NCBI RefSeq assembly: GCF_000238375.3
Contig: NZ_AHBZ03000015.1
Span: forward strand, 1-64,000
DNA from: Pseudoalteromonas citrea
Lineage (GTDB): Bacteria > Pseudomonadota > Gammaproteobacteria > Enterobacterales > Alteromonadaceae
Length of the DNA stretch: 64,000 nucleotides
Direction: 5' to 3'
Under the pieces are notes generated by a model that searched no databases, was not told the origin of the DNA, and saw nothing but the letters and a program-made list of their open reading frames with translations. The position numbers and the translations under genes were made by a program. Of this stretch, positions 30,144 to 38,635 are shown one piece after another. Numbering within the stretch: position 1 is the stretch's first letter; each line of letters begins with the position of its first letter.

Positions 30144-31076
30144 TCAAGCGATGCTTTGATGAGTAATGTTATGAGATAAGTTCTGACTACCTAGCCAGAG
30201 ATCAGGTTTCGCCGTTTGAGATTGGGTTGGAGTTGAAACTATTTGCTGCCAATTCATGCCTTGATCCAATAGATATGTCGCAAGTGTGCAGTGCTTTTTA
30301 TGAATATATGTAATATTATTTTTTGCTGTTTTTTTCACTTCAGCTTCAGATTTTTCATGGGGGTAATGGATAGCTTTAGCTGCGGTGATCAAATCAAATC
30401 GAACACCAATACCTTTTAATCGCAGGGCCAATTCAACATCTTCTCCACCCCAGCTATTAAAGTATTCATCAAACCCGCCAACAAAAAATAATTTCTCCGT
30501 CAAACAAGACACATGGCAAGTCCAATACAATAACCAGGGTTCATCACACTGATGCAAACTGAAGTTCAAATCACGACAATACTCATATCGACAATCTTGA
30601 TAAGCTTGTAAACTCTCTGGATAATCAAAAACATCTGGGTTATCAAATAACTTAATATCATTCTCTGAATCTAACTCAGCAAATTCATCAAAGCCGAAGC
30701 ACAAACCAATTAATGCTTGAGCATGGTCATTTTTATAAGCTAAAAGATGTTGCTCAACAGCATCAGGAGCTAATAGCACCCCAGAATCAATAAATAAGGT
30801 AACGTGGTACCGTGCAGCTTGAATTCCTAAATTTCGAGCCTTCGCAACTCTAAAACCCTTATCCTCCTGATATATATAACAAATATCCATAGTACTATTA
30901 AAGCTTTTAACGAGTGACTCCGTACTGTCTGTGGAACCATCATCAACCACAATCACTTCAAATTTACTTTTACAGAGTCTTTGTCGACTTAAACTTAACA
31001 GCGTTTTTTGAAGTAGTTCCTGCCGATTATATGTAGGAATTACGATTGAAATTCCCCACTTCCATTTATTGTTCAT
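30144..31076 (-). CDS. Family 2 glycosyltransferase, first gene of the PKS-NRPS operon
   Basis: About 310 residues from the ATG at 31076 (AAGG 6 nt upstream); the frame extends to 31124 but without a ribosome binding site. It has a GT-A fold: VIPTYNR near residue 14, VVDDGSTDS near 44, and FIDSGV, where a DxD metal site is normally found. A C-terminal galactosyltransferase-like region carries FDEYFNSWGGEDVELALRL. These features fit a nucleotide-sugar-dependent enzyme such as those making polysaccharides. It lies 22 bp upstream of the PKS gene in the same transcript, so it may glycosylate the PKS-NRPS product. An unrelated cell-surface role is possible. Confidence 0.85.
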   Translation of the reverse strand: MNNKWKWGISIVIPTYNRQELLQKTLLSLSRQRLCKSKFEVIVVDDGSTDSTESLVKSFNSTMDICYIYQEDKGFRVAKARNLGIQAARYHVTLFIDSGVLLAPDAVEQHLLAYKNDHAQALIGLCFGFDEFAELDSENDIKLFDNPDVFDYPESLQAYQDCRYEYCRDLNFSLHQCDEPWLLYWTCHVSCLTEKLFFVGGFDEYFNSWGGEDVELALRLKGIGVRFDLITAAKAIHYPHEKSEAEVKKTAKNNITYIHKKHCTLATYLLDQGMNWQQIVSTPTQSQTAKPDLWLGSQNLSHNITHQSIA

Positions 31077-31896
31077 ACACAACCTTGCTGAATAAACAGA
31101 ACCTAAAGTGGGCACATTGTGCACATATTAATAATAAAAAATAAACATCACATTAAAAAAACTCACAATAATGAAGCGCATAAAGCCTGTAAATTTCATG
31201 TTATCAAAAGCTAATGAATAGTGAGGGAAAGAAAAGAAGTAAAGAGTAAATAGATGTTTAATATAATTAATATAATAAGTTTATCCATATAAAAAAAATA
31301 AATACCAAAACGAATGCTTCAAAAGAAAACATGTATTCTTTTGTAACTATTCCATGCTGTATTATTTTTATTCAATTTAAAACACTAAATATCGGTGTTT
31401 TTCTTTTTCCCTCTATTTTCATTGCTGAAATAATGAACATAAAAGTAGTTATTACAACGATTGGAGTAAAGCTTTATATCAGCACTACTTGACCAGTTTA
31501 TGGGAACCGTGGCGCTGAAAATTAACGCTCTTAAACTAAAGTAATTAATGTATTTTAATCGGTACTAAACTATATTGTGACCAGTCGCTAATTTTCCGAC
31601 ACTTTATAAATAATGTTACTAAGATGACTAAAGAATAAGAACGAGATTGGCCTACTAAAGTTCAGCCTAATGTCTCTAGAAGCAGGTATTGCCACATTAT
31701 GCAGCTCTTAAGTTGCTGGTATTTGGCACCCAGAGTAAAAAACTGAGCATAAAGCCAATAAGCTGTGGTATCGAATCATAAAAACCTCACACTGAATGGC
31801 GCTGAAACCATTGTTTGTGAGGTTTTATTCACTTGTTACGAAGACGATTAAGTGGATAGGCTATCTACCGATTTATCCTTCATATATAACTGTTAC
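31077..31896. other. Upstream region of the PKS-NRPS operon
   Basis: About 820 bp, very AT-rich next to the glycosyltransferase gene (31120-31400), where the operon promoter must lie; I could not single out one promoter. A short hairpin followed by a T-rich run on the plus strand is at 31379-31406. The right part (31600-31780) has short coding-like stretches broken by stops, possibly decayed sequence, but nothing I can name. Confidence 0.5.
31781..31826. terminator. Nested inverted repeat, possible terminator of the TauE/SafE gene
   Basis: AAAACCTCACA (31781-31791) pairs with TGTGAGGTTTT (31816-31826). The 24-nt loop holds a second short stem (AATGG/CCATT). It lies 71 bp beyond the stop of the TauE/SafE gene in its direction of transcription, and the outer A/T arms give a U-tract on either strand. 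Confidence 0.55.
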
Positions 31897-32706
31897 TTAA
31901 CCTAGCACCATGTTTACAGCCATAATTAATAGTAATGCAGAGAAGATTTTTTTAATCGTGGGCACCGGTAAATGATTGGTTGCTTTTGCACCCAAAGGCG
32001 CTGTAAACCAAGACGTACAAACAATTCCAAAGAGCGCAGGTAAATAAACAAAGCCCGCAAACCCATCCTTTATGGCAAAGTAAGCACTGCCTGAACTGAT
32101 ATACCCAATAGAACCAAACAACGCGATCACAATACCGCAAGCAGATGCACACCCTATCGCTTTTTTCATATCAAGTGAAAAGAAGGTCAATAAAGGCACT
32201 AATAATGCGCCACCGCCTATGCCTATCATTGCTGACAAACCACCTGTTATGGTCGTTAAAGTTGTTAGCACCCCTTTATTGGGGAGCGTGCGCTCTGTCG
32301 GTTCATTATTTTTACTGCTTAAAAACATTTTTATCGCAATCAACACGACACTGACTGCAAAAATGATGCGTACAACTTGCTCAGGTAATAGCGCCGCCAT
32401 AAAGCCACTGAACAATGCACCTAACGCCACCCCAGTCATGATCCATGGCGCTAAATCCCATGGCACATTGCCATTTTTGTGGTGTGCAAGCGCTGAAGAC
32501 GTTGATGTGAATAAAATAGAGGCCAGTGACGTTGCAATCGCCACAATTACCACCTGTTCAGGCGGTAATATCGCTAAGTGAAGTAAAATAGCGCTTAATA
32601 TGGGGACTATTACCAGCCCCCCACCAATTCCCAACAATCCAGCTAAAAAGCCAACGCCACAGCCTAATACCGCACAATATACAACCAACAATACCAATTC
32701 ACTCAT
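31897..32706 (-). CDS. TauE/SafE family sulfite/anion permease
   Basis: 269 residues with about eight hydrophobic segments. The N-terminal GFLAGLLGIGGGLVIVPIL and the internal repeat SAMIGIGGGALLVPLL are the duplicated glycine-rich motifs of the TauE/SafE (UPF0721) family, whose members move sulfite, sulfoacetate and related small anions across the inner membrane. It is divergent from the methionine genes mesX-mesD, with 750 bp between; a link to sulfur metabolism is suggestive but not proven. No operon partner. Confidence 0.92.
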   Translation of the reverse strand: MSELVLLVVYCAVLGCGVGFLAGLLGIGGGLVIVPILSAILLHLAILPPEQVVIVAIATSLASILFTSTSSALAHHKNGNVPWDLAPWIMTGVALGALFSGFMAALLPEQVVRIIFAVSVVLIAIKMFLSSKNNEPTERTLPNKGVLTTLTTITGGLSAMIGIGGGALLVPLLTFFSLDMKKAIGCASACGIVIALFGSIGYISSGSAYFAIKDGFAGFVYLPALFGIVCTSWFTAPLGAKATNHLPVPTIKKIFSALLLIMAVNMVLG

Positions 32707-33456
32707 TGTGTCTATCTCTTATTATAATTAAGGAGCAATCACACTATCTGAAAGCCGTTTTATGGGGGAAACTAGGTATTAGGCTAATACTATAATTCAC
32801 GAAAGATATTGAATGGTTCACTGGCAAACCCAAACTTTTACTTGGGGTATCGGTAAAAATACAACCAAAGCTATAACGCCAAATTAGGTTTCTGATCCAA
32901 CCTCACAACGTATTCTGATTTTTAGTGCGTCGTCGTACTGACACTTTTCTTAGCACCTTACTTAATCCAACATCATGAATTAAAAGCTTTATATCTAAAT
33001 TAACCACATCTGGTCGAATTATATCAATATAACGAAAGACCATTAACACTTTTACTAATCTTAGGCCGTGAATATTCCTCACGTTTTACATGAGAAAAAT
33101 AAATTTAGAACATCCAGACATCCAGACACCCAAACCCCTACGAGCAAATTTATCTCTTTTTGCTCAAGATCTGTTCCCTCAAATAGGTCTATACGCTTAA
33201 TTACATTTAACTTGAATATGGCTCATGTTGTATCTGAAATTAAACCGTTTTTCTTCAAGTCGCGAAGCACGTATAAATCACACTATGCTCTTAACGCTAA
33301 ACACCATAACGGTGGATTCTGAACGTACATAGACAGAATAACTATACTACTTACCGAGTATTACCTACTGAGTAACACAGGGAAGTAGATTAGAAAGACC
33401 AGAAAGAGCAACAACTAATTCAGGTTTTATCTCAAAAAATTGGATACCAGATCACA
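32707..33456. other. Divergent promoter region, TauE/SafE gene and mesX
   Basis: 750 bp with no convincing gene (one short open frame at 33068-33322 has atypical composition and no ribosome binding site). The notable element is the MetJ-like box array at 33108-33139, listed separately. Confidence 0.6.
33108..33139 (+). promoter_or_regulatory. MetJ-like operator (tandem 8-bp met boxes)
   Basis: Four contiguous 8-bp units: GAACATCC, AGACATCC, AGACACCC, AAACCCCT. Against the met-box consensus AGACGTCT the second matches 6 of 8, and the third and fourth 5 of 8. MetJ with S-adenosylmethionine represses methionine genes by binding such tandem boxes, and the genes downstream (mesX, mesD) make methionine. 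The distance to the mesX start, about 318 bp, is long and implies a long leader. MetJ control is inferred. Confidence 0.5.
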
Positions 33457-34434
33457 ATGAATAAAGAATTTACATTTACGATTAAGAGCATAAGTCTCGA
33501 CGAAAATTATCACCCATCTGACAATACGCGTATCACGACCAATTTTGCGAACTTAGCAAGAGGCAGTCATCGTCAAGCCAATTTACGTAATGCGTTAAAA
33601 ATGATTGATAACAGCTTTAATGCACTGGCTAACTGGGATAACACCAAAGGAGACCGTTACTCAGTTGAACTTGAGATTGTGTCGGTAAACATGGATATCG
33701 AAGGCAGTGGCCAAACGTTCCCATCGATTGAAATCTTAAAAACACACATCATCGATCATAAAACAAATAAGCGTATTGAAGGTATTGTTGGCAATAACTT
33801 CTCTTCTTATGTTCGAGATTACGACTTTAGCGTGTTGCTCCAACAGTACAATAAAGATCAGCCTAAATTCAGCATCCCTGAGAACTTTGGTGAATTGCAT
33901 GGCAAGCTATTTCAGTACTTTGTAAATTCACAAGTGTATAAAGAAAACTTCAAAAAGCCGCCTGTTATTTGCTTAAGTGTTTCAGATAATAAAACTTATC
34001 ATCGCACTGAAAACCAGCATCCCGTACTCGGCGTTGAATACCTGCCTAATGAATCGTCTTTGACGGAACAGTACTTCAAGAAAATGGGCTTACAGGTGCG
34101 CTACTTCATGCCACCAAACAGTGTTGCGCCTTTGGCATTCTTCTTCTTTGGTGATTTGCTAAATGACTACACAAGTCTTGAGCTGATCAGCACCATTAGC
34201 ACAATGGAAACGTTCCAGAAAATCTACAGACCAGAGATTTACAATGCAAATGCGGCTGCGGGTACATCGTACAAGCCAAATTTAAAGAACTTAGATCATT
34301 CATTAACACAGATTATTTATGACCGAGAAGAGCGCAGTAGATTAGCCAGTGAGCAAGGTAAGTTTGCTGAAGAGCACTTTATAAAACCACATCAACATGT
34401 GCTTGATAAGTGGTCTCAGAGCTACGCGCTGTAA
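33457..34434 (+). CDS. mesX: MesX (DUF1852), partner of methionine synthase MesD
   Basis: 325 residues, a full-length DUF1852 protein: it begins MNKEFTFTIKSISLDENYHP and holds conserved phrases such as TTNFANLARG, GEGDRY-like KGDRYSVELEI and VNMDIEGSGQTFP. In other bacteria DUF1852 (MesX) is required with MesD for oxygen-dependent, vitamin B12-independent methionine synthesis; its exact reaction is not settled. The gene lies 93 bp upstream of mesD on the same strand, the usual arrangement. No signal peptide, so it is cytosolic. Confidence 0.92.
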   Translation: MNKEFTFTIKSISLDENYHPSDNTRITTNFANLARGSHRQANLRNALKMIDNSFNALANWDNTKGDRYSVELEIVSVNMDIEGSGQTFPSIEILKTHIIDHKTNKRIEGIVGNNFSSYVRDYDFSVLLQQYNKDQPKFSIPENFGELHGKLFQYFVNSQVYKENFKKPPVICLSVSDNKTYHRTENQHPVLGVEYLPNESSLTEQYFKKMGLQVRYFMPPNSVAPLAFFFFGDLLNDYTSLELISTISTMETFQKIYRPEIYNANAAAGTSYKPNLKNLDHSLTQIIYDREERSRLASEQGKFAEEHFIKPHQHVLDKWSQSYAL

Positions 34435-34449
34435 GCACAGACAATAAAC

Positions 34450-34468
34450 CCACGCCCTCGTGGCGTGG
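34450..34468. other. GC-rich hairpin between mesX and mesD
   Basis: CCACGCC (34450-34456) pairs with GGCGTGG (34462-34468) around a 5-nt loop. There is no following T-tract, so it is more likely an mRNA processing or stability element than a terminator; the two genes are probably one transcript. Confidence 0.4.
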
Positions 34469-34527
34469 CGATGCTGTGAAATAGTTTACGTTCAGTCATT
34501 AACCCAATATATGCGACATCATCAATT

Positions 34528-35556
34528 ATGAAAACATTATTACCGACTTCAACATCAGGCAGTTTACCAAAACCTTTGTGGCTTGCAGAACCTGAAACAC
34601 TTTGGTCTCCGTGGAAATTACAAGACAATGAACTGATTGTCGGCAAACAAGATGCTTTGCGTCTGTCATTACAAGACCAACAGCATGCTGGTATTGATAT
34701 TGTTAGTGACGGCGAACAAACTCGTCAGCACTTTGTGACCACCTTTATTGAGCACCTTAATGGCGTTGACTTTGAAAAACGTGAAACAGTAAAAATTCGC
34801 GATCGCTACGATGCAAGTGTACCAACCGTTGTTGGCCCTGTTAGCCGCCAAAAGCCTGTATTTGTTGAAGATGCCAAGTTCTTACGTAAGCAAACCAAAC
34901 AACCGATAAAATGGGCATTGCCTGGGCCTATGACTATGATCGACACATTGTATGATGCCCATTACAAAAGCCGCGAAAAGCTGGCATGGGAATTTGCAAA
35001 AATACTCAACCAAGAAGCTAAAGAGTTAGAGGCAGCGGGTGTTGATATTATTCAATTCGATGAACCCGCATTTAACGTATTTTTTGATGAAGTGAATGAT
35101 TGGGGCATTGCCACACTAGAGCGCGCTATTGAAGGGCTAAAATGTGAAACAGCGGTGCATATTTGTTACGGCTATGGCATTAAAGCCAATACAGATTGGA
35201 AGAAAACCTTAGGATCTGAGTGGCGACAGTATGAAGAGGCCTTCCCTAAGCTACAAAAGTCGAGTATCGATATTATTTCATTGGAGTGCCACAACTCTCA
35301 TGTGCCTATGGACTTACTTGAACTCATTCGTGGTAAAAAAGTCATGGTCGGTGCGATTGATGTTGCCAGTAACACCATTGAAACACCTGAAGAAGTCGCT
35401 GATACTTTAAGAAAGGCACTGCAGTTTGTTGATGCCGATAAACTCTACCCGTGCACTAACTGCGGTATGGCACCATTATCGCATACCGTCGCGAGAGGAA
35501 AGCTGAACGCGTTAAGTGCAGGTGCCGAGATCATCAGAAAAGAGTTATCAGCTTAA
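34528..35556 (+). CDS. mesD: Core methionine synthase MesD
   Basis: 342 residues, corresponding to the C-terminal catalytic domain of MetE without the folate-binding N-terminal half. It has the homocysteine/zinc-site pieces of the family: DGEQTR near residue 61, QFDEPAF near 175, AVHICYGYG near 212 and the zinc-ligand cysteine in PCTNCGMAPL near 310. It transfers a methyl group to homocysteine to make methionine, and in the MesD family it depends on MesX encoded just upstream. No Shine-Dalgarno is obvious at the ATG. A hairpin follows the stop codon. Confidence 0.93.
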   Translation: MKTLLPTSTSGSLPKPLWLAEPETLWSPWKLQDNELIVGKQDALRLSLQDQQHAGIDIVSDGEQTRQHFVTTFIEHLNGVDFEKRETVKIRDRYDASVPTVVGPVSRQKPVFVEDAKFLRKQTKQPIKWALPGPMTMIDTLYDAHYKSREKLAWEFAKILNQEAKELEAAGVDIIQFDEPAFNVFFDEVNDWGIATLERAIEGLKCETAVHICYGYGIKANTDWKKTLGSEWRQYEEAFPKLQKSSIDIISLECHNSHVPMDLLELIRGKKVMVGAIDVASNTIETPEEVADTLRKALQFVDADKLYPCTNCGMAPLSHTVARGKLNALSAGAEIIRKELSA

Positions 35557-35583
35557 CCTCTGCGTTATATGTGTTTGTTCAAC

Positions 35584-35614
35584 AGGCTCAACTTGAAAAA
35601 CATGAGTTGAGCCT
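35584..35614 (+). terminator. Hairpin downstream of mesD
   Basis: AGGCTCAACT (35584-35593) pairs with AGTTGAGCCT (35605-35614) with an 11-nt loop, 27 bp after the mesD stop and before the convergent regulator gene. The T-tract is weak. Confidence 0.6.
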
Positions 35615-35707
35615 AAGTTAACGAGTGGTGCGCTTAAGACCTGAATTCGCATCTTCCTAAAATGCTCACTTTTAAATGATGCACTAGATCGCATCAAACA
35701 TACTTGT

Positions 35708-36856
35708 TCAAAACAGATCTGCTTTCTTTTCGTTCAACAAATTGCGATAGGCTGATGGGCTGCATCCTGCGACCTTTTTAAATGCGGTATTAAATGTCGA
35801 TTTAGAGTTAAAGCCCACATCTAAAGCAATATTAGTCACGAGTTTCCCTTTATCTTGCAATTCAGCTTTTGCTTCTTCAATACGAAAACCATTAACGAAT
35901 TGGAAAAAGTTAGTCTGTAAAAGCTGAGACAGAGTTTCTGATATATGGTTTTCGGTTTCCGCAATCGATTCTGAGAGCTTCTTTAAAGATAAATCATTGT
36001 GTAAAAACAACTTACCTTCTTTCATCGAATGCTCAAGTTTTGACGCAACCCGTTGCATTTTTTCATCGCTGAGTAACGCCGCTCTACCTTGACTCGCACG
36101 CGGTAAACCTTTATCTGTACTAAGCAATCCCTTTTGGCCCAAAGCCTTTTGCACAAAAATAGCCAATGCAATCACTTCAAAAATAGGCAGTACAACGCCT
36201 GAGCCAAACCAACGCCACCCCAGTGCGCCTAAAGCAAATTCAACAGCATACATAAACCAAACAGCGCCCCAAATGAGCAATACCGCTTTAAACCACCCCA
36301 CTGCCCGTTGTTCAATGTCAGAAAAGCGTTCCATCAACTGCTGGCAATGCCTACTGTGGAGGTTAAACGCCATTGCTAAAAATAAAGCCGTAAATGCGAT
36401 AAAAACAAACGTCGTAGCTAAACAGGTAAACACCGCTATTTTCCAAAGTTCAGGATCCCGTGTAGATGGGGTCGCCAGAGCCAGTTTTTCAGCGGGGCTG
36501 ATCATAAAAATAAAGGGCAGCATAATCAATACAACTAAAATGGGCCCAACTGATGCCAATAGATACACTCTCTTACCCACTGATTTACCTGGTGACATCA
36601 TCGCATGGGCATAAAAATATAGTGCAGGGCCCAGCAATGCCCGAAACGGAAATTGAGCACCAGCCAATGCAGGTGCGTAAACATAAGCACCGGAATAGAT
36701 AAATAGCTCGCCCGCTAAATGTATCAATAGCAATAACAACAATCCTTTCAAAAAAAAAGTGTGTCGTTGTTTTGGTTTGTTAAAAACGTCTATCAAAGCA
36801 AAGATTGTTATGCCCAGCATGCAGGAGTATAAAATTGTAGGTAAAAGGTTGACCAT
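35708..36856 (-). CDS. AraC family regulator with N-terminal membrane domain
   Basis: 382 residues. The N-terminal 240 residues contain about seven hydrophobic segments, and the C-terminal 100 are an AraC/XylS DNA-binding domain with two helix-turn-helices: SLKKLSESIAETENHISETL and ITNIALDVGFNSKSTFNTAFKK-like VTNIALDVGFNSKST, ending CSPSAYR. Such membrane-embedded AraC regulators probably sense a signal in the membrane. Its neighbours on the same strand, upstream, are two small membrane proteins (37073-38105), which may be its targets (inference from adjacency). Confidence 0.92.
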   Translation of the reverse strand: MVNLLPTILYSCMLGITIFALIDVFNKPKQRHTFFLKGLLLLLLIHLAGELFIYSGAYVYAPALAGAQFPFRALLGPALYFYAHAMMSPGKSVGKRVYLLASVGPILVVLIMLPFIFMISPAEKLALATPSTRDPELWKIAVFTCLATTFVFIAFTALFLAMAFNLHSRHCQQLMERFSDIEQRAVGWFKAVLLIWGAVWFMYAVEFALGALGWRWFGSGVVLPIFEVIALAIFVQKALGQKGLLSTDKGLPRASQGRAALLSDEKMQRVASKLEHSMKEGKLFLHNDLSLKKLSESIAETENHISETLSQLLQTNFFQFVNGFRIEEAKAELQDKGKLVTNIALDVGFNSKSTFNTAFKKVAGCSPSAYRNLLNEKKADLF

Positions 36857-37072
36857 TTAGTTACCAAGTATTCGATTTAACTTTACAAAAGTAATTATAA
36901 AGTCAAATCGAATACTGGTCTACCGGCAGTGTGCCTCCATTAACTTTCACTGCATAAAAAGTCTTACGCTAAAAAACATGGCACCTTTTGATCTTTTTCA
37001 TTTTTATTTTCATTTCTTCTAATGCTATCTCTAAATAAAAGTTAACAATAAATATCAATAACTTACATTATT

Positions 37073-37669
37073 TTATTTTCTTAAAGAAAACCCTAACGCT
37101 AAAAAAGCCACCGAAATGACCGCATTAGTGTAATAATCCAGCGACAAACCTGCTTCCATGCCTTTTATACTGCACACCACCAGCATTAAAGCCCACATAG
37201 CCACGGGCAATGATAACAAGTACCCTATTTTCCGCTGTGCTTCACTTCGTAAAAATGCAATGGCATAACAGAGAAATGCCAGTACCACTGCAACCATAAA
37301 GACTGCGATTAACAGGGTGAACCACTGCGGCATTGGTTGCGGTACTGCACCATACAATAGTGACATGCCGAAAAGCCATGTCACAGCGCTCCCTAAAGAA
37401 AACCAGGCCAAAAATGCAAAAGAAACCCCACTTTTCGCCAAGAACGGCGCGTTATTTACAGCGGGTGTATAGAGCTTAAAGAGACCAAATACCCCTGCCG
37501 CCAAACCTATAACCGCGGGTATGGCTGGCCATAAAATAGAGAGCTGATGGTCTAGATAAAAACGTGCCCACAGCATTACGGTGTTTATCAACATAAAAAC
37601 ACCTGCAATCATGAAAAAGCGTGCATCCCAGCAAGGTACATTATGTGTGTTCATGGTCAAACGGTTCAT
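37073..37669 (-). CDS. Small polytopic membrane protein
   Basis: 198 residues with about six membrane segments covering most of its length (starting near 17, 38, 66, 98, 125 and 155). No catalytic motif is visible and I do not recognise a named family. GGAG lies 8 nt before the ATG. It follows the DUF6326-like gene by 25 bp on the same strand, so they are probably co-transcribed, and it precedes the membrane AraC regulator by 216 bp. Confidence 0.8.
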   Translation of the reverse strand: MNRLTMNTHNVPCWDARFFMIAGVFMLINTVMLWARFYLDHQLSILWPAIPAVIGLAAGVFGLFKLYTPAVNNAPFLAKSGVSFAFLAWFSLGSAVTWLFGMSLLYGAVPQPMPQWFTLLIAVFMVAVVLAFLCYAIAFLRSEAQRKIGYLLSLPVAMWALMLVVCSIKGMEAGLSLDYYTNAVISVAFLALGFSLRK

Positions 37670-37694
37670 ATTTCTGCTCCTTCAATACTGCCAT

Positions 37695-38105
37695 CTACGA
37701 CGTTGATTCTTGTTGCCAAGTGGCTGCCAAATAAATAATGATTAACCCCGTACAAATCTCGAAAAAGCTAAAGAACATATAATGAAGTGTGCCGCCCATT
37801 GTCACGGTATAGGTTTGAACTGAGGTGGTAATAAGCCCAGCAACGATATTACAATATTTGCTTAGTCTGAAAGTTAACACGCTCGACAAAACAATCATGA
37901 TCATAGGGATTTGCAATACAATAGCAAAAGCGAGCAAGAATTCTTCGGTGATGTTCATACCACCGACTTCTCCTGACAAAAATGCTTCTAGATATTGGGC
38001 CAGATGTAATGTAAACACATCGCAATAAATGTAATTCACTGTTAGGAAAACCCACAGTAAAGAAAGTAACTGACTGCGTGTGCCTGACCATTCAAAAATT
38101 TTCAT
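37695..38105 (-). CDS. DUF6326-like membrane protein
   Basis: 136 residues with four membrane segments (about 12-30, 55-77, 85-103 and 107-128). The phrase LLWVFLTVNYIYCDVFTL near residue 17 and the overall layout fit the DUF6326 family of small membrane proteins of unknown function. First gene of a probable two-gene unit with the 198-residue protein. Confidence 0.78.
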   Translation of the reverse strand: MKIFEWSGTRSQLLSLLWVFLTVNYIYCDVFTLHLAQYLEAFLSGEVGGMNITEEFLLAFAIVLQIPMIMIVLSSVLTFRLSKYCNIVAGLITTSVQTYTVTMGGTLHYMFFSFFEICTGLIIIYLAATWQQESTS

Positions 38106-38585
38106 ATCATTTCTCTTTTAAATATTAAGATTCGATATGAACAATGTCTCAATTGCGTCCGACTGTCGTTCCAATGGGCCTATTCGAACGACTTTTTGCA
38201 ATTTATTTTAAAATATTTACCGATTTATGCTTTTCACCGATTGCTAACAAGAGTTATGAGCACTTTTCGAGCAATAGCTGGCGCTTTGAAAATAAAGCAG
38301 AGATAATTTCAGAGAAAAACGACAGGTCATGTCTGTGAACAACAAAAAGGTGTGACGTAATTAGTATAGCCGCCTTATAAAGGCGCTCAGTAAAAGTATG
38401 GATGGTTTCATTTTGATATCAAAAATGCAGCAAGACTAAAAAACAAAACTTTAATTTCAAAAAGTTAAGATAAATCCTGTAATTTAAATACCATTAGCGT
38501 AAAACTTTTATGCCACGATAATCAGCAACTTCTTAGTGCTAAGCAAAACGTGTATCAATACAACCCCAGCTATTTTATAAAGTTC
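38106..38585. other. Intergenic region, nothing recognised
   Basis: About 480 bp of AT-rich sequence between the DUF6326-like gene and the terminator of the EAL gene. It should hold the DUF6326-like gene promoter at its left end. Short open frames in it have no ribosome binding site. Confidence 0.6.
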
Positions 38586-38612
38586 AAGCTAGGTTACCGA
38601 TTAACCTAGCTT
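38586..38612 (-). terminator. Terminator hairpin of the EAL gene
   Basis: AAGCTAGGTTA (38586-38596) is perfectly complementary to TAACCTAGCTT (38602-38612) around a 5-nt loop, 24 bp beyond the stop of the EAL gene in its direction of transcription. Confidence 0.75.
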
Positions 38613-38635
38613 AGGATAAGAGCCACAGGATTAAA

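Noticed and set aside
31379-31406. Hairpin plus T-run as a terminator on the plus strand
   Set aside because: No plus-strand gene lies upstream, so there is no transcript for it to end; probably AT-rich chance pairing.
33068-33322. 84-codon frame in the mesX upstream region
   Set aside because: Atypical composition, GTG start without a Shine-Dalgarno, and it overlaps the MetJ-like boxes.
38144-38338. 64-codon frame between the DUF6326-like and EAL genes
   Set aside because: No ribosome binding site, no family resemblance; lies over the likely promoter of the DUF6326-like gene.
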